From Helicobacter sp. MIT 21-1697 (GTDB lineage Bacteria > Campylobacterota > Campylobacteria > Campylobacterales > Helicobacteraceae): a stretch of DNA of 64,000 nucleotides. The stretch covers positions 62,001 to 126,000 of the forward strand of contig NZ_JAPHNC010000004.1 in the NCBI RefSeq assembly GCF_026241255.1, given 5' to 3'. Every line of letters starts with the position of its first letter. Positions within the stretch are counted from its first letter, which is position 1. Under the pieces are notes generated by a model. That model was given only the letters and a program-made list of their open reading frames with translations. It ran no database searches and was not told where the DNA came from. The translations under genes and the position numbers were made by a program. Shown here piece by piece: positions 46,120 through 56,522 of the stretch.

Positions 46120-47141
46120 GATTGCAAAAGAAAAATATCAAATGGATAGTGTTTGCCGCTATTTTTAAGGTCTAAATACGCATCAATGAGTTTATATTCG
46201 CCTTTAGCGTGAGAACGATGTCTCTCTTTTGCTTTATCAATCATTTCAAGCTCAAAGAGCACATAAAAGAATGCCATTTCTGCCTTCTCATCATTATCTG
46301 CACATTCTTCAAAAAATTTTATCCATTCATTGGGTGTAAGCACCCCTTTACTCTCTCTTGCATATTGGATATATTCCATTGCATCACTTCCTACATTTTT
46401 AAGAGCCTCTCTCATATTTTCAACATTGATGTTTTGAGGGTATTTGAGATAGATTCTAAACATTTCTTGCGCAAGTGCTTTATCAATGCTAAGGTGAGGG
46501 AGTTGCGAGAGAAGTTTATCAAGCTCTTTTGGTTGAGCATTTTTTAAAATTTCAAGCACAGCGTGGCGTTTAAGCTCATCAGGATATTCTTCGCTTAAAA
46601 CATTAAATCCAAATTTATAATTTGCGTTGATTTTATTTTTAAGATTTTGGATATTAAATTTGTTTTCGCGGTTTAAATGATAGCTTTTGAGCTCTACGAC
46701 TTTGCCACTCATTACATCTTTATAATTCTCAAATAATGTGTCAATTTTACGATTAAAGCTTTCCATAGAATCTAATCGTGGTTTGAGATAGAATCTTTGC
46801 AATATTTTAGAGAGGTCTCCAAAGGCTTTGCGCTTATACACACGATTTTTGATAGGTTGATTAAGGGCTTGTTCATTAATTTGTGTAAGGAGTTTGTCAT
46901 AATCATTTTTGCGGTGATAATCCTCTATCACATCTTTTGCCCAAGCTGAAGCAAAAAATACCAAAGTAGCCACGAAAAATATACATACAATACCCATAAT
47001 CCATACTGCCACAGGCAAAGTAATCTCCGCTGAACTGAAGGGAAGTGTATAAGTGTAGTTTTGGGATTGCAGACTATAAATATAGAGCCCACACACTAAC
47101 ATAAATACTATTGAAAAAATCACATAATATTTTAATTTCAT
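46116..47141 (-). CDS. Conserved membrane-anchored protein of Campylobacterota
   Basis: 341 residues. Two N-terminal membrane helices (YYVIFSIVFMLVCGLYIYSL and AVWIMGIVCIFFVATLVFFA), then a soluble mostly alpha-helical domain of about 250 residues on the cytoplasmic side by charge. No recognised domain. It is the last gene of a minus-strand run (suhB-like, accD, rlmH, dksA-like, this gene) whose order I recall from C. jejuni Cj0124c-Cj0128c; that recollection supports a conserved unit. Its ATG touches the dksA-like stop. Confidence 0.8.
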   Translation of the reverse strand: MKLKYYVIFSIVFMLVCGLYIYSLQSQNYTYTLPFSSAEITLPVAVWIMGIVCIFFVATLVFFASAWAKDVIEDYHRKNDYDKLLTQINEQALNQPIKNRVYKRKAFGDLSKILQRFYLKPRLDSMESFNRKIDTLFENYKDVMSGKVVELKSYHLNRENKFNIQNLKNKINANYKFGFNVLSEEYPDELKRHAVLEILKNAQPKELDKLLSQLPHLSIDKALAQEMFRIYLKYPQNINVENMREALKNVGSDAMEYIQYARESKGVLTPNEWIKFFEECADNDEKAEMAFFYVLFELEMIDKAKERHRSHAKGEYKLIDAYLDLKNSGKHYPFDIFLLQS

Positions 47142-47497
47142 TATCGCTCCTTTTTTTGGGTTTGTTCAAATAACTCACGGCAGTTTATACAATATTTTGC
47201 GTGAGGTTTGACTTTGAGACGCTCCACATCAATTTCATCATCACACATTTCACACACTCCAAATATACCATCTTTGATTTTTTGCAACGCTTTGCGAATA
47301 TCTTTTACCTCATCTTTGTATAGATCAATCATACCCATTTCAAGACTGCCTTGTAAGCCAGCACCTACAATATCACCTTCGTCTTTATGATGAGCGTCTT
47401 GAATATTTTTGATAGAAGTGTTTTTGCTATCAATATTAGCACAGAGCTTACTTAAACGTTCATTGAGAAGTGTCTCAAAAAAAGTATAATCAATCAT
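47141..47497 (-). CDS. dksA: DksA/TraR-type C4 zinc finger protein
   Basis: Transcription factor of the DksA family, which binds RNA polymerase through its secondary channel. 118 residues. Coiled-coil hairpin (about 1-75) with acidic tip, then the zinc finger CEMC...CINC near residues 82-106 (GVCEMCDDEI; KYCINCRELFE). C. jejuni has a similar short DksA-like protein that acts in stringent control. Sits between rlmH and a membrane protein gene. Confidence 0.88.
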   Translation of the reverse strand: MIDYTFFETLLNERLSKLCANIDSKNTSIKNIQDAHHKDEGDIVGAGLQGSLEMGMIDLYKDEVKDIRKALQKIKDGIFGVCEMCDDEIDVERLKVKPHAKYCINCRELFEQTQKKER

Positions 47498-47506
47498 AAA
47501 TCCTCC

Positions 47507-47968
47507 TTATTTGTGGTATGGGTGAGAATGTAAAATGCTTAATGCCCGATAGATTTGTTCGCATAGCACGAGTTTAGCAATTTTATGACTCAAGGTCATT
47601 GCGCTTAAACTCACGCCTTTGCCTAATCGCACGAATGATTCTTCAAAGCCAAAGGCTCCACCAATAAAAAATTGAATGATGTGTTGAGATTCTAGAAGTT
47701 TAGCAAAATTTTGAGAATCATAATTGTATCCTTTGGGGTGCAAAATGAGATTGAATGCCCTAGGAAGTGAGATATAGGGGAGAAAAGTTTGTGTGTAAGA
47801 TTGCTGCGCTTTTGCGCTTGATATTTTTTGCGCTTTAAGCACGGCTTGAGGAAGTAAGTCAAAAATTTGTATTTCTACACCAAACTGCTTACATTGCATA
47901 CATAGCTCCTCTTGTAATGCTTGATATTTTGCATCTTTTTTAGCTATAGAATAAATGTTGATTTGCAT
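47507..47968 (-). CDS. rlmH: 23S rRNA pseudouridine-1915 N3-methyltransferase
   Basis: SPOUT-class SAM methyltransferase that methylates pseudouridine 1915 of helix 69 in the assembled ribosome. 153 residues, the family norm. Knotted SAM-binding end: IQFFIGGAFGFEESF, then VSLSAMTLSHKIAKLVLCEQIYRAL and the C-terminal HPYHK. N-terminus MQINIYSIAKKDAKYQ. Overlaps accD by 29 bp. Confidence 0.94.
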   Translation of the reverse strand: MQINIYSIAKKDAKYQALQEELCMQCKQFGVEIQIFDLLPQAVLKAQKISSAKAQQSYTQTFLPYISLPRAFNLILHPKGYNYDSQNFAKLLESQHIIQFFIGGAFGFEESFVRLGKGVSLSAMTLSHKIAKLVLCEQIYRALSILHSHPYHK

Positions 47969-48818
47969 AATTTGGATTAAGCATTTTGCTTATATCGCTC
48001 AAGGTTTGTTTTAAATCTTTCCGATGCACTACCATATCAATAAGCCCGTGCTCAAGCAAAAACTCTGCTGTTTGGAATCCCTCTGGTAAATCTGCACCAA
48101 TAGTTTGTTTAATAACACGCGGTCCTGCAAATCCAATAATTGCGCCCGGTTCGGCAATGATAATATCTCCTAAAAATGCAAATGATGCGCTTACTCCACC
48201 AAATGTCGGGTCAAGAAGCACAGAAATAAAAGGCAGTTTTGCTTCAGAGAGTTTGTTTAATGCAGCAGAGGTTTTTGCCATTTGCATCAGTGAAAAAGTA
48301 GATTCTTGCATACGCGCCCCACCGCTTGTAGAGAGAATCACAAGTGTTTGTTTTTTAGCAACTGCCCTATCAATGGCTCGCACAATTTTTTCACCCTCTA
48401 CTGAACCCAAAGAACCACCCATAAAAGCAAAATCAAAAAGCACAAGCTGCATTTCTATCCCACCCACAAGCGCCTCTCCTGCGATGACTGAACTTGCTCG
48501 CCCTGTTTTTTCCTCACTCTCTTGAATGCGTTTTTTATAGCTTTTTTTATCTACAAACTCAAGCGGGTCAATAGGGCGCAAATCTTTATCAATTTCAATG
48601 AAGGTATCCTTATCACAAAGCATTTCTATGCGCTCTTGTGCGGAGATTCTAAAATGATAGTTACATTTAGGGCAGATATGGGATTGTGAAAAGACTTCTT
48701 TATAATACATCATTGAGTTGCAGCTGGGACATTTGAGCCAATGGTTAGGCACATCAATTTTTGTTCCTGCTTCTTTGCTTTCTTCTTTCTTTGCTTTAAA
48801 TAAATCACTCAAGCCCAT
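47940..48818 (-). CDS. accD: Acetyl-CoA carboxylase carboxyltransferase beta subunit
   Basis: Transfers CO2 from biotin to acetyl-CoA with AccA, giving malonyl-CoA. 292 residues. N-terminal C4 zinc ribbon (WLKCPSCNSM near 28-37; HICPKCNYHF near 47-56), then the crotonase-type core LVLFDFAFMGGSLGSVEGEK, LSTSGGARMQES, ISVLLDPTFGGVSASFA, FAGPRVIKQTIG. The enzyme depends on biotin, whose pathway is encoded at 17-21 kb. Confidence 0.97.
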   Translation of the reverse strand: MGLSDLFKAKKEESKEAGTKIDVPNHWLKCPSCNSMMYYKEVFSQSHICPKCNYHFRISAQERIEMLCDKDTFIEIDKDLRPIDPLEFVDKKSYKKRIQESEEKTGRASSVIAGEALVGGIEMQLVLFDFAFMGGSLGSVEGEKIVRAIDRAVAKKQTLVILSTSGGARMQESTFSLMQMAKTSAALNKLSEAKLPFISVLLDPTFGGVSASFAFLGDIIIAEPGAIIGFAGPRVIKQTIGADLPEGFQTAEFLLEHGLIDMVVHRKDLKQTLSDISKMLNPNYANQHLFYS

Positions 48819-48820
48819 TT

Positions 48821-49564
48821 TTATCCTTTATGAGTTATTAAATTGTAAATAATATCAAAAATATGTTTATCTTTACTTATAAGGGTAAAATTGTTTGTGT
48901 GTAAATGATGTAATTGCTTACACAAAAACAATCCAGCCTTGCTATCAAACTTGCGAATATTGCCAAGAAAAAGCATAAAATTTACCTCATAAGATTTTGC
49001 GATAGAGAGCGCACTTGCCCCTAAAGAGCGGAATTTTAAATGATTTTCATAAAGCAATGTAGCAAAGTGAGGATTGCAATATGCTTTTTCAAAAATACCA
49101 CATTTACCCAAAGGAGTAGGATTAAGCGGCATAAAGCAGGATTCCCCTTGCTGAATATAAGATTCTATGGAGAATCTAAAAGGTTTATCTCCAAGATGAG
49201 CAAAGCCCTCTTTGGCACAAAAGTTAAATATCACTGCTTCTTTGACTTTGTCATTTGCATCACATAAGGCAAGAGATGAGCCATAATAAGGAATGTGTGA
49301 AAGGAAATTATCGCTCCCATCAAGCGGGTCAAGGACGATGCAATCATTCCCTACACCATTTATAAAGCCACTTTCTTCAGAATCTATATTTGCTAGTGGA
49401 ATGAGATATTCCGCGTAAATCTGCTCACTCAGTAAATCTGCACCAATACTTTTATCGCCTCCAGCACCAATACTATGGGTGATATAGAGTGCCTTATTTT
49501 TTTCTTCTAAAGCAAGAATGATTTTGTGTGTGGCTAAAATTGCCTTATGCAAAAACTCGCTCAA
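48821..49564 (-). CDS. Inositol monophosphatase family protein
   Basis: Mg-dependent phosphatase of the SuhB/CysQ superfamily, 247 residues. Metal-binding motifs: DLLSEQIYAEYLIPLANIDSEES in place of the GNPVT loop, DPLDGSDNFLSHIPYYGSSLAL near residues 78-98, and a divergent C-terminal AGLFLCKQ where WDxAA is usual. The loss of that Trp-Asp motif makes the substrate uncertain. Separated from accD by 2 bp. Confidence 0.85.
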   Translation of the reverse strand: MSEFLHKAILATHKIILALEEKNKALYITHSIGAGGDKSIGADLLSEQIYAEYLIPLANIDSEESGFINGVGNDCIVLDPLDGSDNFLSHIPYYGSSLALCDANDKVKEAVIFNFCAKEGFAHLGDKPFRFSIESYIQQGESCFMPLNPTPLGKCGIFEKAYCNPHFATLLYENHLKFRSLGASALSIAKSYEVNFMLFLGNIRKFDSKAGLFLCKQLHHLHTNNFTLISKDKHIFDIIYNLITHKG

Positions 49565-49632
49565 TGCCTACCTCATCACTTATGAATTTAGGTTAGAATT
49601 ATGCTCTGAATTTTCTTAAATTAAGGATAGAA

Positions 49633-50259
49633 GTGCAAGGCTATATTTTACATATGCAAAAAATGCGCACAGAAGATATGATTGTGAAGATTCTCACCCC
49701 CACACATATAAAAACACTTTATAGATTCTATGGTGCGCGTCATAGTATTATTAACCTAGGGCGCAAAATTGATTTTGAGGAAGAAAACCAAATAGGTTTT
49801 TTGCCAAAGCTTAAACATATTTTGCATCTTGCGTATAAGTGGGAGCTTGAAAACGAGCGCTATTATATATGGCAACATTTTATTAAGCTTTTGCACACGC
49901 ATTTATTTGATGTGTATGATATTGATGAGTTTTATTTTCAACTTCTTGAAGAGGGGGCACAAAAGATTCATTTTCAGAATCCTAAACGCGTAGCTCTTGA
50001 AATGTATGCTCAATTACTTTATTTTGAAGGCAGAGCACATCAGGATATGCAACACACACAAGTATGCTTTGTGTGTCAAGAATCTCTTACAGAACATATT
50101 GCTTTGGGCAGAGCTTTTCTTTTTGCACACCAATCTTGTATAGGTGGGAAAACATTTCGGGCAGAACGAATTTTGCATTTTTTGCAAAAACAGAGCACAA
50201 TTTTGCTTGAAAATGTAGAAGTTGATGAATTATGGGAAATTTTGGGACTTGGATTGTAA
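49633..50259 (+). CDS. recO: RecO-like recombination protein
   Basis: RecF-pathway mediator that anneals DNA and helps load RecA. 208 residues, short for RecO but typical of Campylobacterota. GTG start, AAGGAT 5 nt upstream. N-terminal OB-fold part (MQGYILHMQKMRTEDMIVKI) and a helical part with one Cys pair, CFVCQES near residue 140, in place of a full zinc site. Divergent homologue; the family call rests on size, start pattern and the helical core. Confidence 0.8.
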   Translation: MQGYILHMQKMRTEDMIVKILTPTHIKTLYRFYGARHSIINLGRKIDFEEENQIGFLPKLKHILHLAYKWELENERYYIWQHFIKLLHTHLFDVYDIDEFYFQLLEEGAQKIHFQNPKRVALEMYAQLLYFEGRAHQDMQHTQVCFVCQESLTEHIALGRAFLFAHQSCIGGKTFRAERILHFLQKQSTILLENVEVDELWEILGLGL

Positions 50260-50283
50260 AAATTACCTTTAATTTAAGCTTAA

Positions 50284-51723
<1,440 letters not shown>

Positions 51724-51739
51724 GCCTGCAATCCTGCTT

Positions 51740-51771
51740 GCAGATTCTAAATCGTAGGATTTAGAATCTGC
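51740..51771 (+). terminator. 14-bp perfect hairpin after gdhA
   Basis: GCAGATTCTAAATC, loop GTAG, GATTTAGAATCTGC, starting 16 bp after the stop. A T-rich stretch (CTTATCTAATTGCTTTTTG) follows after a few bases. It is a likely terminator; the arms are built from the AGATTCT word common in this genome. Confidence 0.65.
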
Positions 51772-51825
51772 TTATCTAATTGCTTTTTGTGGAATCAACA
51801 AATTTTAATGCCTTTTTTACACAGC

Positions 51826-51839
51826 AGATTCTAGAATCT
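51826..51839. repeat. Perfect 14-bp palindrome
   Basis: AGATTCT joined head to head with AGAATCT, without a spacer, in a gap between gdhA and a small gene. It could be a protein-binding site or a by-product of the abundance of that word. Confidence 0.5.
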
Positions 51840-52033
51840 ATGGTTGCTTTGTAAGTCTTGCAAATCCCGCGCTTGATTGCCTTAAAAAGCACTTAAATTT
51901 ATCTCAATCTCTTTTTATTCTCAAGTTATAAGGCTTAATGTTGCACTTGTTTTCTTTTGTTACTTTCAAGCTGAATATACAATTTGTTTTTTTTGTATTC
52001 TACCCTTTGTAAAAATTAAAAAAAGGAGTAAAG

Positions 52034-52394
52034 ATGAATTGTATCAATCACAATGATGTCGTAGCCGTTGGCTCGTGTGGTAAGTGTAATGTAAATAAGT
52101 CAAATCACTCAAAAGCGCATTATTTGGTCTGTGATATTGGTTATTGGGGCGGCTTTAGCCATTTTTGGTTACTATGGTGGCTCTGGTTATGTTGTTATGG
52201 GCATTTTGGTGTGGAGCTGTGCGGGGTTTAGCGATAGAGCGTTAGCAAGGGCTAATCAATCTGTTGAGGACGCACATTACAATGCATTGTCTCGCCATAG
52301 GATGGAAAGTGATGGTGGCTATTTGATAGGATCTATAATAGGCAAAGTCATCGTGTGGCTAGTGAAAGGCATATTCTTTCCCATTGTGTATTAA
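52034..52394 (+). pseudogene. Frameshifted small zinc-ribbon membrane protein
   Basis: Frame 1 from ATG 52034 (AAAAGGAG upstream) gives MNCINHNDVVAVGSCGKCNV, a zinc-ribbon/B-box-like N-terminus, but then runs into meaningless Trp- and Cys-rich sequence. Frame 2 picks up after about 52095 with ISQITQKRIIWSVILVIG, then AALAIFGYYGGSGYVVMG, and ends VWLVKGIFFPIVY at 52394, with two membrane helices. Together they form one protein of about 118 residues broken by a single frameshift near 52090-52095. This could be decay, a switchable gene or a sequencing error. No long homopolymer lies at the break. Confidence 0.7.
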
Positions 52395-52399
52395 TCTTT

Positions 52400-52489
52400 A
52401 TGATTACAGGCAGCAAAAAGCTAAAAGATGAACTTGCTACTACGCAGGAGGCTAGAAGCATACTTGTAGATCAAATGCAAAAACAATAA
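52400..52489 (+). CDS. Possible 29-residue ORF or gene remnant
   Basis: An ATG 6 bp after the frameshifted gene opens a charged helical peptide, KKLKDELATTQEARSILVDQ, ending MQKQ. There is no ribosome site. It may be the tail of a lost gene or the SHOCT-like end of the preceding gene's original product. Weak evidence. Confidence 0.25.
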   Translation: MITGSKKLKDELATTQEARSILVDQMQKQ

Positions 52490-52535
52490 ACAATGAGGGT
52501 AAGTAAAAGGGCTAAATATCAAAAGCAGAGCTACT

Positions 52536-53621
52536 TTATATTCTGTTGCTTCTGCTTACATTAAATCCCGCTAACTGCAACGCCTTTTTACACAGCGATG
52601 AAAGCGGTTTAGAATCTAGCTCTTGAGACGAGAAAAAGTAGAGATTTGTGTGCGGCATAGACTGCTTTAATATAGCTAGATTCTTAGAATCAAGTTTATA
52701 TACATTTGCAGTAATGGCGTATTTTGTATAGTGATGTTTAAAGCTCCCGCATTTTTTATAGTATTTTTCATCGTTTGTAATGTTCTCTAGCTCAATGTTT
52801 GGGAGATTGTATAAGCCTTGATACAAAGCATTTTTGCCCTCTTTTTTATCTTCATATATAAAGGCGATTTTGCCTTTTTTATCCACATAGATGGCAAGAT
52901 GGAGTGTAAGTGGCTCTAAAATGGATTTTTTGGGTGTTGGGTAGAGGGCGGGATTTGCCTGCCCCTTGCAAATATTACGCACAGGGCAGAGCAGGCAAGC
53001 AGGATTTTTGGGCGTGCAAATCATCGCCCCCACATCAAGCAGGGCTTGATTATAATCAAAGCTCCTTGTGGAATCTAAAAGAAGCGCGGCAAGCTCGTCT
53101 AAAAGCCTCTCTTTTGGGTTTTCAAGGGCGAAGATTCTACACAACACACGCCGAATATTTCCATCTACAAAACTCATACTTTGCCTAAAGCCAAAGCACA
53201 AAATTGCCCCCGCAGTATATTTGCCTATGCCCGGTAAGCTTATAAGCTCTGCATAAGTTTGTGGTAACGCATTATTAAATTTTTCACAACAAATACGAGC
53301 ACTTTTTTGCATATTTCTTACGCGTGTATAGTAGCCTAGCCCCTCCCAAAGTTTGAGCAGCGATTCTTCTTGAGCATTTGCAAGAGAGGTAAGTGTGGGA
53401 AATGCTTTCATAAAGGGAATATAGTAAGATTCTAGCACTCTTTTCACTTGTGTTTGTTGTAGCATAATCTCGCTTACATATACGCCATAGGGAGCATTTT
53501 CTCCGCTTAAGTTGCGCCAAGGGAGAGAGATTCTGCCGTGCTTTTTATACCAATGAAGAATATTTGCTCGCCAAGTTTGTGCTATTTGGGTAGCTTTGTC
53601 GTGTAGTTGTAACATTTTCAT
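52536..53621 (-). CDS. mutY: A/G-specific adenine glycosylase
   Basis: Removes adenine paired with 8-oxoguanine. 361 residues. SLPWRN near the start; HhH motif LPGIGKYTAGAILCFGF with catalytic Asp in MSFVDGNIRRVLCRIF; 4Fe-4S site CTPKNPACLLCPVRNIC (C-x6-C-x2-C-x5-C); C-terminal NUDIX-like oxoG domain (FKHHYTKYAITANVY). No Shine-Dalgarno; a TATAAT (53634-53629) ends 7 bp before the ATG, so the mRNA may be leaderless or nearly so. Confidence 0.95.
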   Translation of the reverse strand: MKMLQLHDKATQIAQTWRANILHWYKKHGRISLPWRNLSGENAPYGVYVSEIMLQQTQVKRVLESYYIPFMKAFPTLTSLANAQEESLLKLWEGLGYYTRVRNMQKSARICCEKFNNALPQTYAELISLPGIGKYTAGAILCFGFRQSMSFVDGNIRRVLCRIFALENPKERLLDELAALLLDSTRSFDYNQALLDVGAMICTPKNPACLLCPVRNICKGQANPALYPTPKKSILEPLTLHLAIYVDKKGKIAFIYEDKKEGKNALYQGLYNLPNIELENITNDEKYYKKCGSFKHHYTKYAITANVYKLDSKNLAILKQSMPHTNLYFFSSQELDSKPLSSLCKKALQLAGFNVSRSNRI

Positions 53622-53766
53622 AATATAAATTATAGCTTAAAATTTAAAAATGAGTAAAAACATCAAAAAATAAACTATTATTTTACTTATTTGTCTTTGA
53701 ACTCAGTAATTTTTATTAAGAAGTGTGATACAATTTGCGCACAAAATTTTAATTTAAGGTATGGCT

Positions 53767-54972
53767 ATGAAACCCAAGATTCTGATTGTTGGCGGGGGGT
53801 ATGGGGGCTTACGCACAGCCATTACGCTTCAAGAGCAGCTCAAAGTTGATGCAGATGTTACACTCATCAGTAAGCACGATTACCACTATCAAACGACACT
53901 TTTACATAAAGTCGCCATTGGCACATTAAGTGCGCGTAAGGCACGAGTTTATTTTCGTAAGATTCTTAATTTGCAAAAAGTGCATTTTATCAAAGATAAG
54001 ATTCTCTCATTTGAACCAGAATCTAAACGTGTTATAGGCAATGGCGGAGCGTATGAATATGATTATCTGGTCATTGCGCTTGGATTTAAGCCTGATGATT
54101 TTGGTATTAAAGGTGTAGAGGAGTATGCACATAAACTTTCTTCGCTCAATGCTGCCCTTAAGTTTGATAAGCTTATTGAATACAGATTCAAAGAATATTG
54201 CCATACTAAAAATGCCGATGACTTGAGCATTATCGTATGTGGCACAGGTTTTACAGGCATTGAATTTGCGGCTGAACTTGGTTCTAGGCTTGATGATCTT
54301 TGTCTTATTGGTGGGATTCCACGTGATGTGCCTAAAGTTACTTGTATCGGCAGAAGCGATAGAATCTTGCCAATGTTTAGCAAAAAAGGAAGTGCATTGG
54401 CTCAAAAGAAGCTTGAGGCTTTCGGCGTAGAGGTGATTTGTGGAGGTGATGTGCAAGAATGTCGCAGTGATGGTGTGATAATTAAGCACAATGGAGAACT
54501 AAAACATATTAAAGGCAATACAATTTTATGGAGTGCAGGCGTTAAGGGCAATGATAGCCTTGAGAATTCTTGTCTTGAGACTACAAAAGGGCGCATTAAA
54601 GTTGATGCCTATTTGCGATGTCCGCAGTATGAGAATATCTATGTCGTGGGCGATTGTGCAATCTCTACTTCGCGTGATGCTATCCACGCTCCAACAGCAC
54701 AGCTTGCAGCTCAAATGGGAGATTATGTGGGTAAGAGCCTTATAAAGATTCTTAATAATAAAGCACAAAAAAAGGTATTTACATTCAAACATCGTGGCAC
54801 AGTGTGTTCTATTGGACATACTGATGGTGTAGGTATTATTTATAAAAGGAGTATTAGTGGCGAGGTTGCTGCATTTTTGAAAAATTTTATTGAAAATAAA
54901 TGGCTTTTTGGCATTGGGGGTGCAGAGCTTGTGTTTAAAAAAGGGCAATTCCGCTATCGCACGAGTAATTAG
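53767..54972 (+). CDS. ndh: Type II NADH dehydrogenase
   Basis: Non-proton-pumping oxidation of NADH to quinone. 401 residues from the ATG at 53767, which has AAGG 7 nt upstream; an ATG 6 bp earlier is too close to that site. FAD motif ILIVGGGYGGLRTAITL near residues 5-21; YDYLVIALGFKPDDFGI; NAD motif IIVCGTGFTGIEFAAEL; YVVGDCAIS near the C-terminus. The end FKKGQFRYRTSN is probably the membrane-binding part. Confidence 0.92.
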   Translation: MKPKILIVGGGYGGLRTAITLQEQLKVDADVTLISKHDYHYQTTLLHKVAIGTLSARKARVYFRKILNLQKVHFIKDKILSFEPESKRVIGNGGAYEYDYLVIALGFKPDDFGIKGVEEYAHKLSSLNAALKFDKLIEYRFKEYCHTKNADDLSIIVCGTGFTGIEFAAELGSRLDDLCLIGGIPRDVPKVTCIGRSDRILPMFSKKGSALAQKKLEAFGVEVICGGDVQECRSDGVIIKHNGELKHIKGNTILWSAGVKGNDSLENSCLETTKGRIKVDAYLRCPQYENIYVVGDCAISTSRDAIHAPTAQLAAQMGDYVGKSLIKILNNKAQKKVFTFKHRGTVCSIGHTDGVGIIYKRSISGEVAAFLKNFIENKWLFGIGGAELVFKKGQFRYRTSN

Positions 54973-55056
54973 TTTAATGCAGAACAGAGTTTTACGCATT
55001 GCATTAAAGATTTTAGGCTAAAATTTATAGCTTTGAAAACGAAAAAAGATTGGACT

Positions 55057-55770
55057 ATGAAAACAAAAAAAGATTTATTTAGTAAGCTTTTAATTGAAAA
55101 AAGTAAAAAAGGGAGAGAAGATGGAGCATATTCAAGATTATTTGGCAATAATGAGCTTGGAGCATTAATTAGTCGTATTCACGCCACTTCTATCAGTGCG
55201 GGTACATTTTTAGAACATTATATCGCCTGTTTTGCTCCACTTTTGGACGAAGAAAAGATTCCACAAATTTTTAACAACACTTTAGAAAAGAGTGTTTTTT
55301 TAATTACAAAAAAATCAATAAAAAACAAAATCACACCTTTTTTGCAGTTAGACAAAGCTGTTGAACCAGATTTTATTATAATAGATTCTCTACGACATAA
55401 ATGTCTCGTTATTGAACTCAAAGATGGAGATAACTTTGATACAAAAAAATCTAGCGGTGAAGTTAAAAATTTAAAATACTACCAAAATGCCATTTCACAA
55501 AAGTTACCCTATCCTTGGATAGCTGAAATAAAAATTTGTATGTTTAATCAAAATGAAAAAAGCAAAATTGTAAATGGTTTTAGAAATACTATAAGTGAAG
55601 CGGAAGCTATGAGTGGCGATGAATTTTGCAAAATATTGGGCATTTCAAAAGATACAATTATACAAGCAAGAACAGAAGCACACAATCCAAATCTTGATTT
55701 TGTTTTAAGGGAATTATTACGCATTACGATATGTTCAGAAAAAATTAAAGCAATTCTTAAGGATAGGTGA
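55057..55770 (+). CDS. Type II restriction endonuclease, PD-(D/E)xK type
   Basis: 237 residues from the ATG at 55057; an in-frame TTG 24 bp upstream would duplicate KTKKD and is less likely. The catalytic core is VEPDFIIID...[17 protein letters not shown] near residues 107-135 (Asp, then Glu-x-Lys). Also [15 protein letters not shown] at the N-terminus. It overlaps the following methyltransferase by 1 bp, forming a complete R-M unit. The recognition sequence cannot be derived from sequence alone. No ribosome site better than a weak AAAGATTGGA. Confidence 0.82.
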   Translation: MKTKKDLFSKLLIEKSKKGREDGAYSRLFGNNELGALISRIHATSISAGTFLEHYIACFAPLLDEEKIPQIFNNTLEKSVFLITKKSIKNKITPFLQLDKAVEPDFIIIDSLRHKCLVIELKDGDNFDTKKSSGEVKNLKYYQNAISQKLPYPWIAEIKICMFNQNEKSKIVNGFRNTISEAEAMSGDEFCKILGISKDTIIQARTEAHNPNLDFVLRELLRITICSEKIKAILKDR

Positions 55771-56453
55771 TGAGCAAAGATGTGCAAAGCATTCTTAAAA
55801 GTGCATTTCGCAATAAAAAGCTTTTTAATAAGCGTTTAAAGCTTGATGGCTTAGAGCTTTTGTCTATGATAGCATCTCAAAGTATTGATTTATGTTTTTT
55901 TGACCCGCAATATCGTGGAGTGTTAGACAAAATGAAATATGGAAATGAGGGCGAGCGACAAAAAGGCAGGGTAAATCTCGTGCAGATGAGCGAGGAGGAC
56001 ATCGTGCATTTTTTGCAAGAGATTGCGCGTGTGTTAAAGCCAAGTAAATATTTAATGCTGTGGATTGATAAATTTCATTTGTGTGAGGGGATTCACCCTT
56101 GGATAAAATCTACGAATTTGGCGATTGTGGATTTGATTACTTGGGATAAACAAAAAATGGGTATGGGGTATCGCACAAGGCGACAAAGTGAATATTTGCT
56201 TATTTTGCAAAAAAAACCACTTAAAGCCAAAGGCACTTGGGAGAGAAAAAATATCCGTGATGTGTGGAGTGAAAAAATCCCACAAGATGCTATAAAAATC
56301 CACCCTCACGCAAAGCCAAAGGGTTTGCAAAGCGCGCTTATAGAATCTTGCACCAAAGTAGGCGAAGTTGTGCTTGACCCGGCAAGCGGTAGCTTTAGCG
56401 TATTAGAATGCTGTAAGGAATTAAAGCGAGATTTTATAGGCGCTAATATATAA
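55770..56453 (+). CDS. DNA adenine/cytosine-N4 methyltransferase, beta class
   Basis: 227 residues; ATG at 55770 overlaps the endonuclease stop, with AAGGATAGG upstream. Motif order is IV before [18 protein letters not shown] (DPQY, a variant of DPPY, near 39-56) and later [15 protein letters not shown] (motif I, near 200), so it is a beta-class amino-methyltransferase. [12 protein letters not shown] is motif VI-VIII. Protects host sites from the partner nuclease. Target unknown. Confidence 0.9.
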   Translation: MSKDVQSILKSAFRNKKLFNKRLKLDGLELLSMIASQSIDLCFFDPQYRGVLDKMKYGNEGERQKGRVNLVQMSEEDIVHFLQEIARVLKPSKYLMLWIDKFHLCEGIHPWIKSTNLAIVDLITWDKQKMGMGYRTRRQSEYLLILQKKPLKAKGTWERKNIRDVWSEKIPQDAIKIHPHAKPKGLQSALIESCTKVGEVVLDPASGSFSVLECCKELKRDFIGANI

Positions 56454-56522
56454 GTCTTTATCTAAAATCATTTTTTTATGTTAGAATCCGCCATTTATGG
56501 ATATGAGCCAAAAGGGACTTGA

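Larger units (their letters stand above)
51724..52033. other. Non-coding gap after gdhA
   Basis: About 310 bp. Contains the gdhA hairpin (51740-51771), a 14-bp perfect palindrome (51826-51839), an AT-rich leader, a T8 run (51987-51994) and the ribosome site of the next, frameshifted gene. No ORF with support. Confidence 0.6.

Noticed and set aside
55057-56453. Assignment of the R-M pair to GATC or GANTC
   Set aside because: I could not tie the motifs to a typed enzyme from sequence alone, and GATC and GANTC sites are both present in the window.
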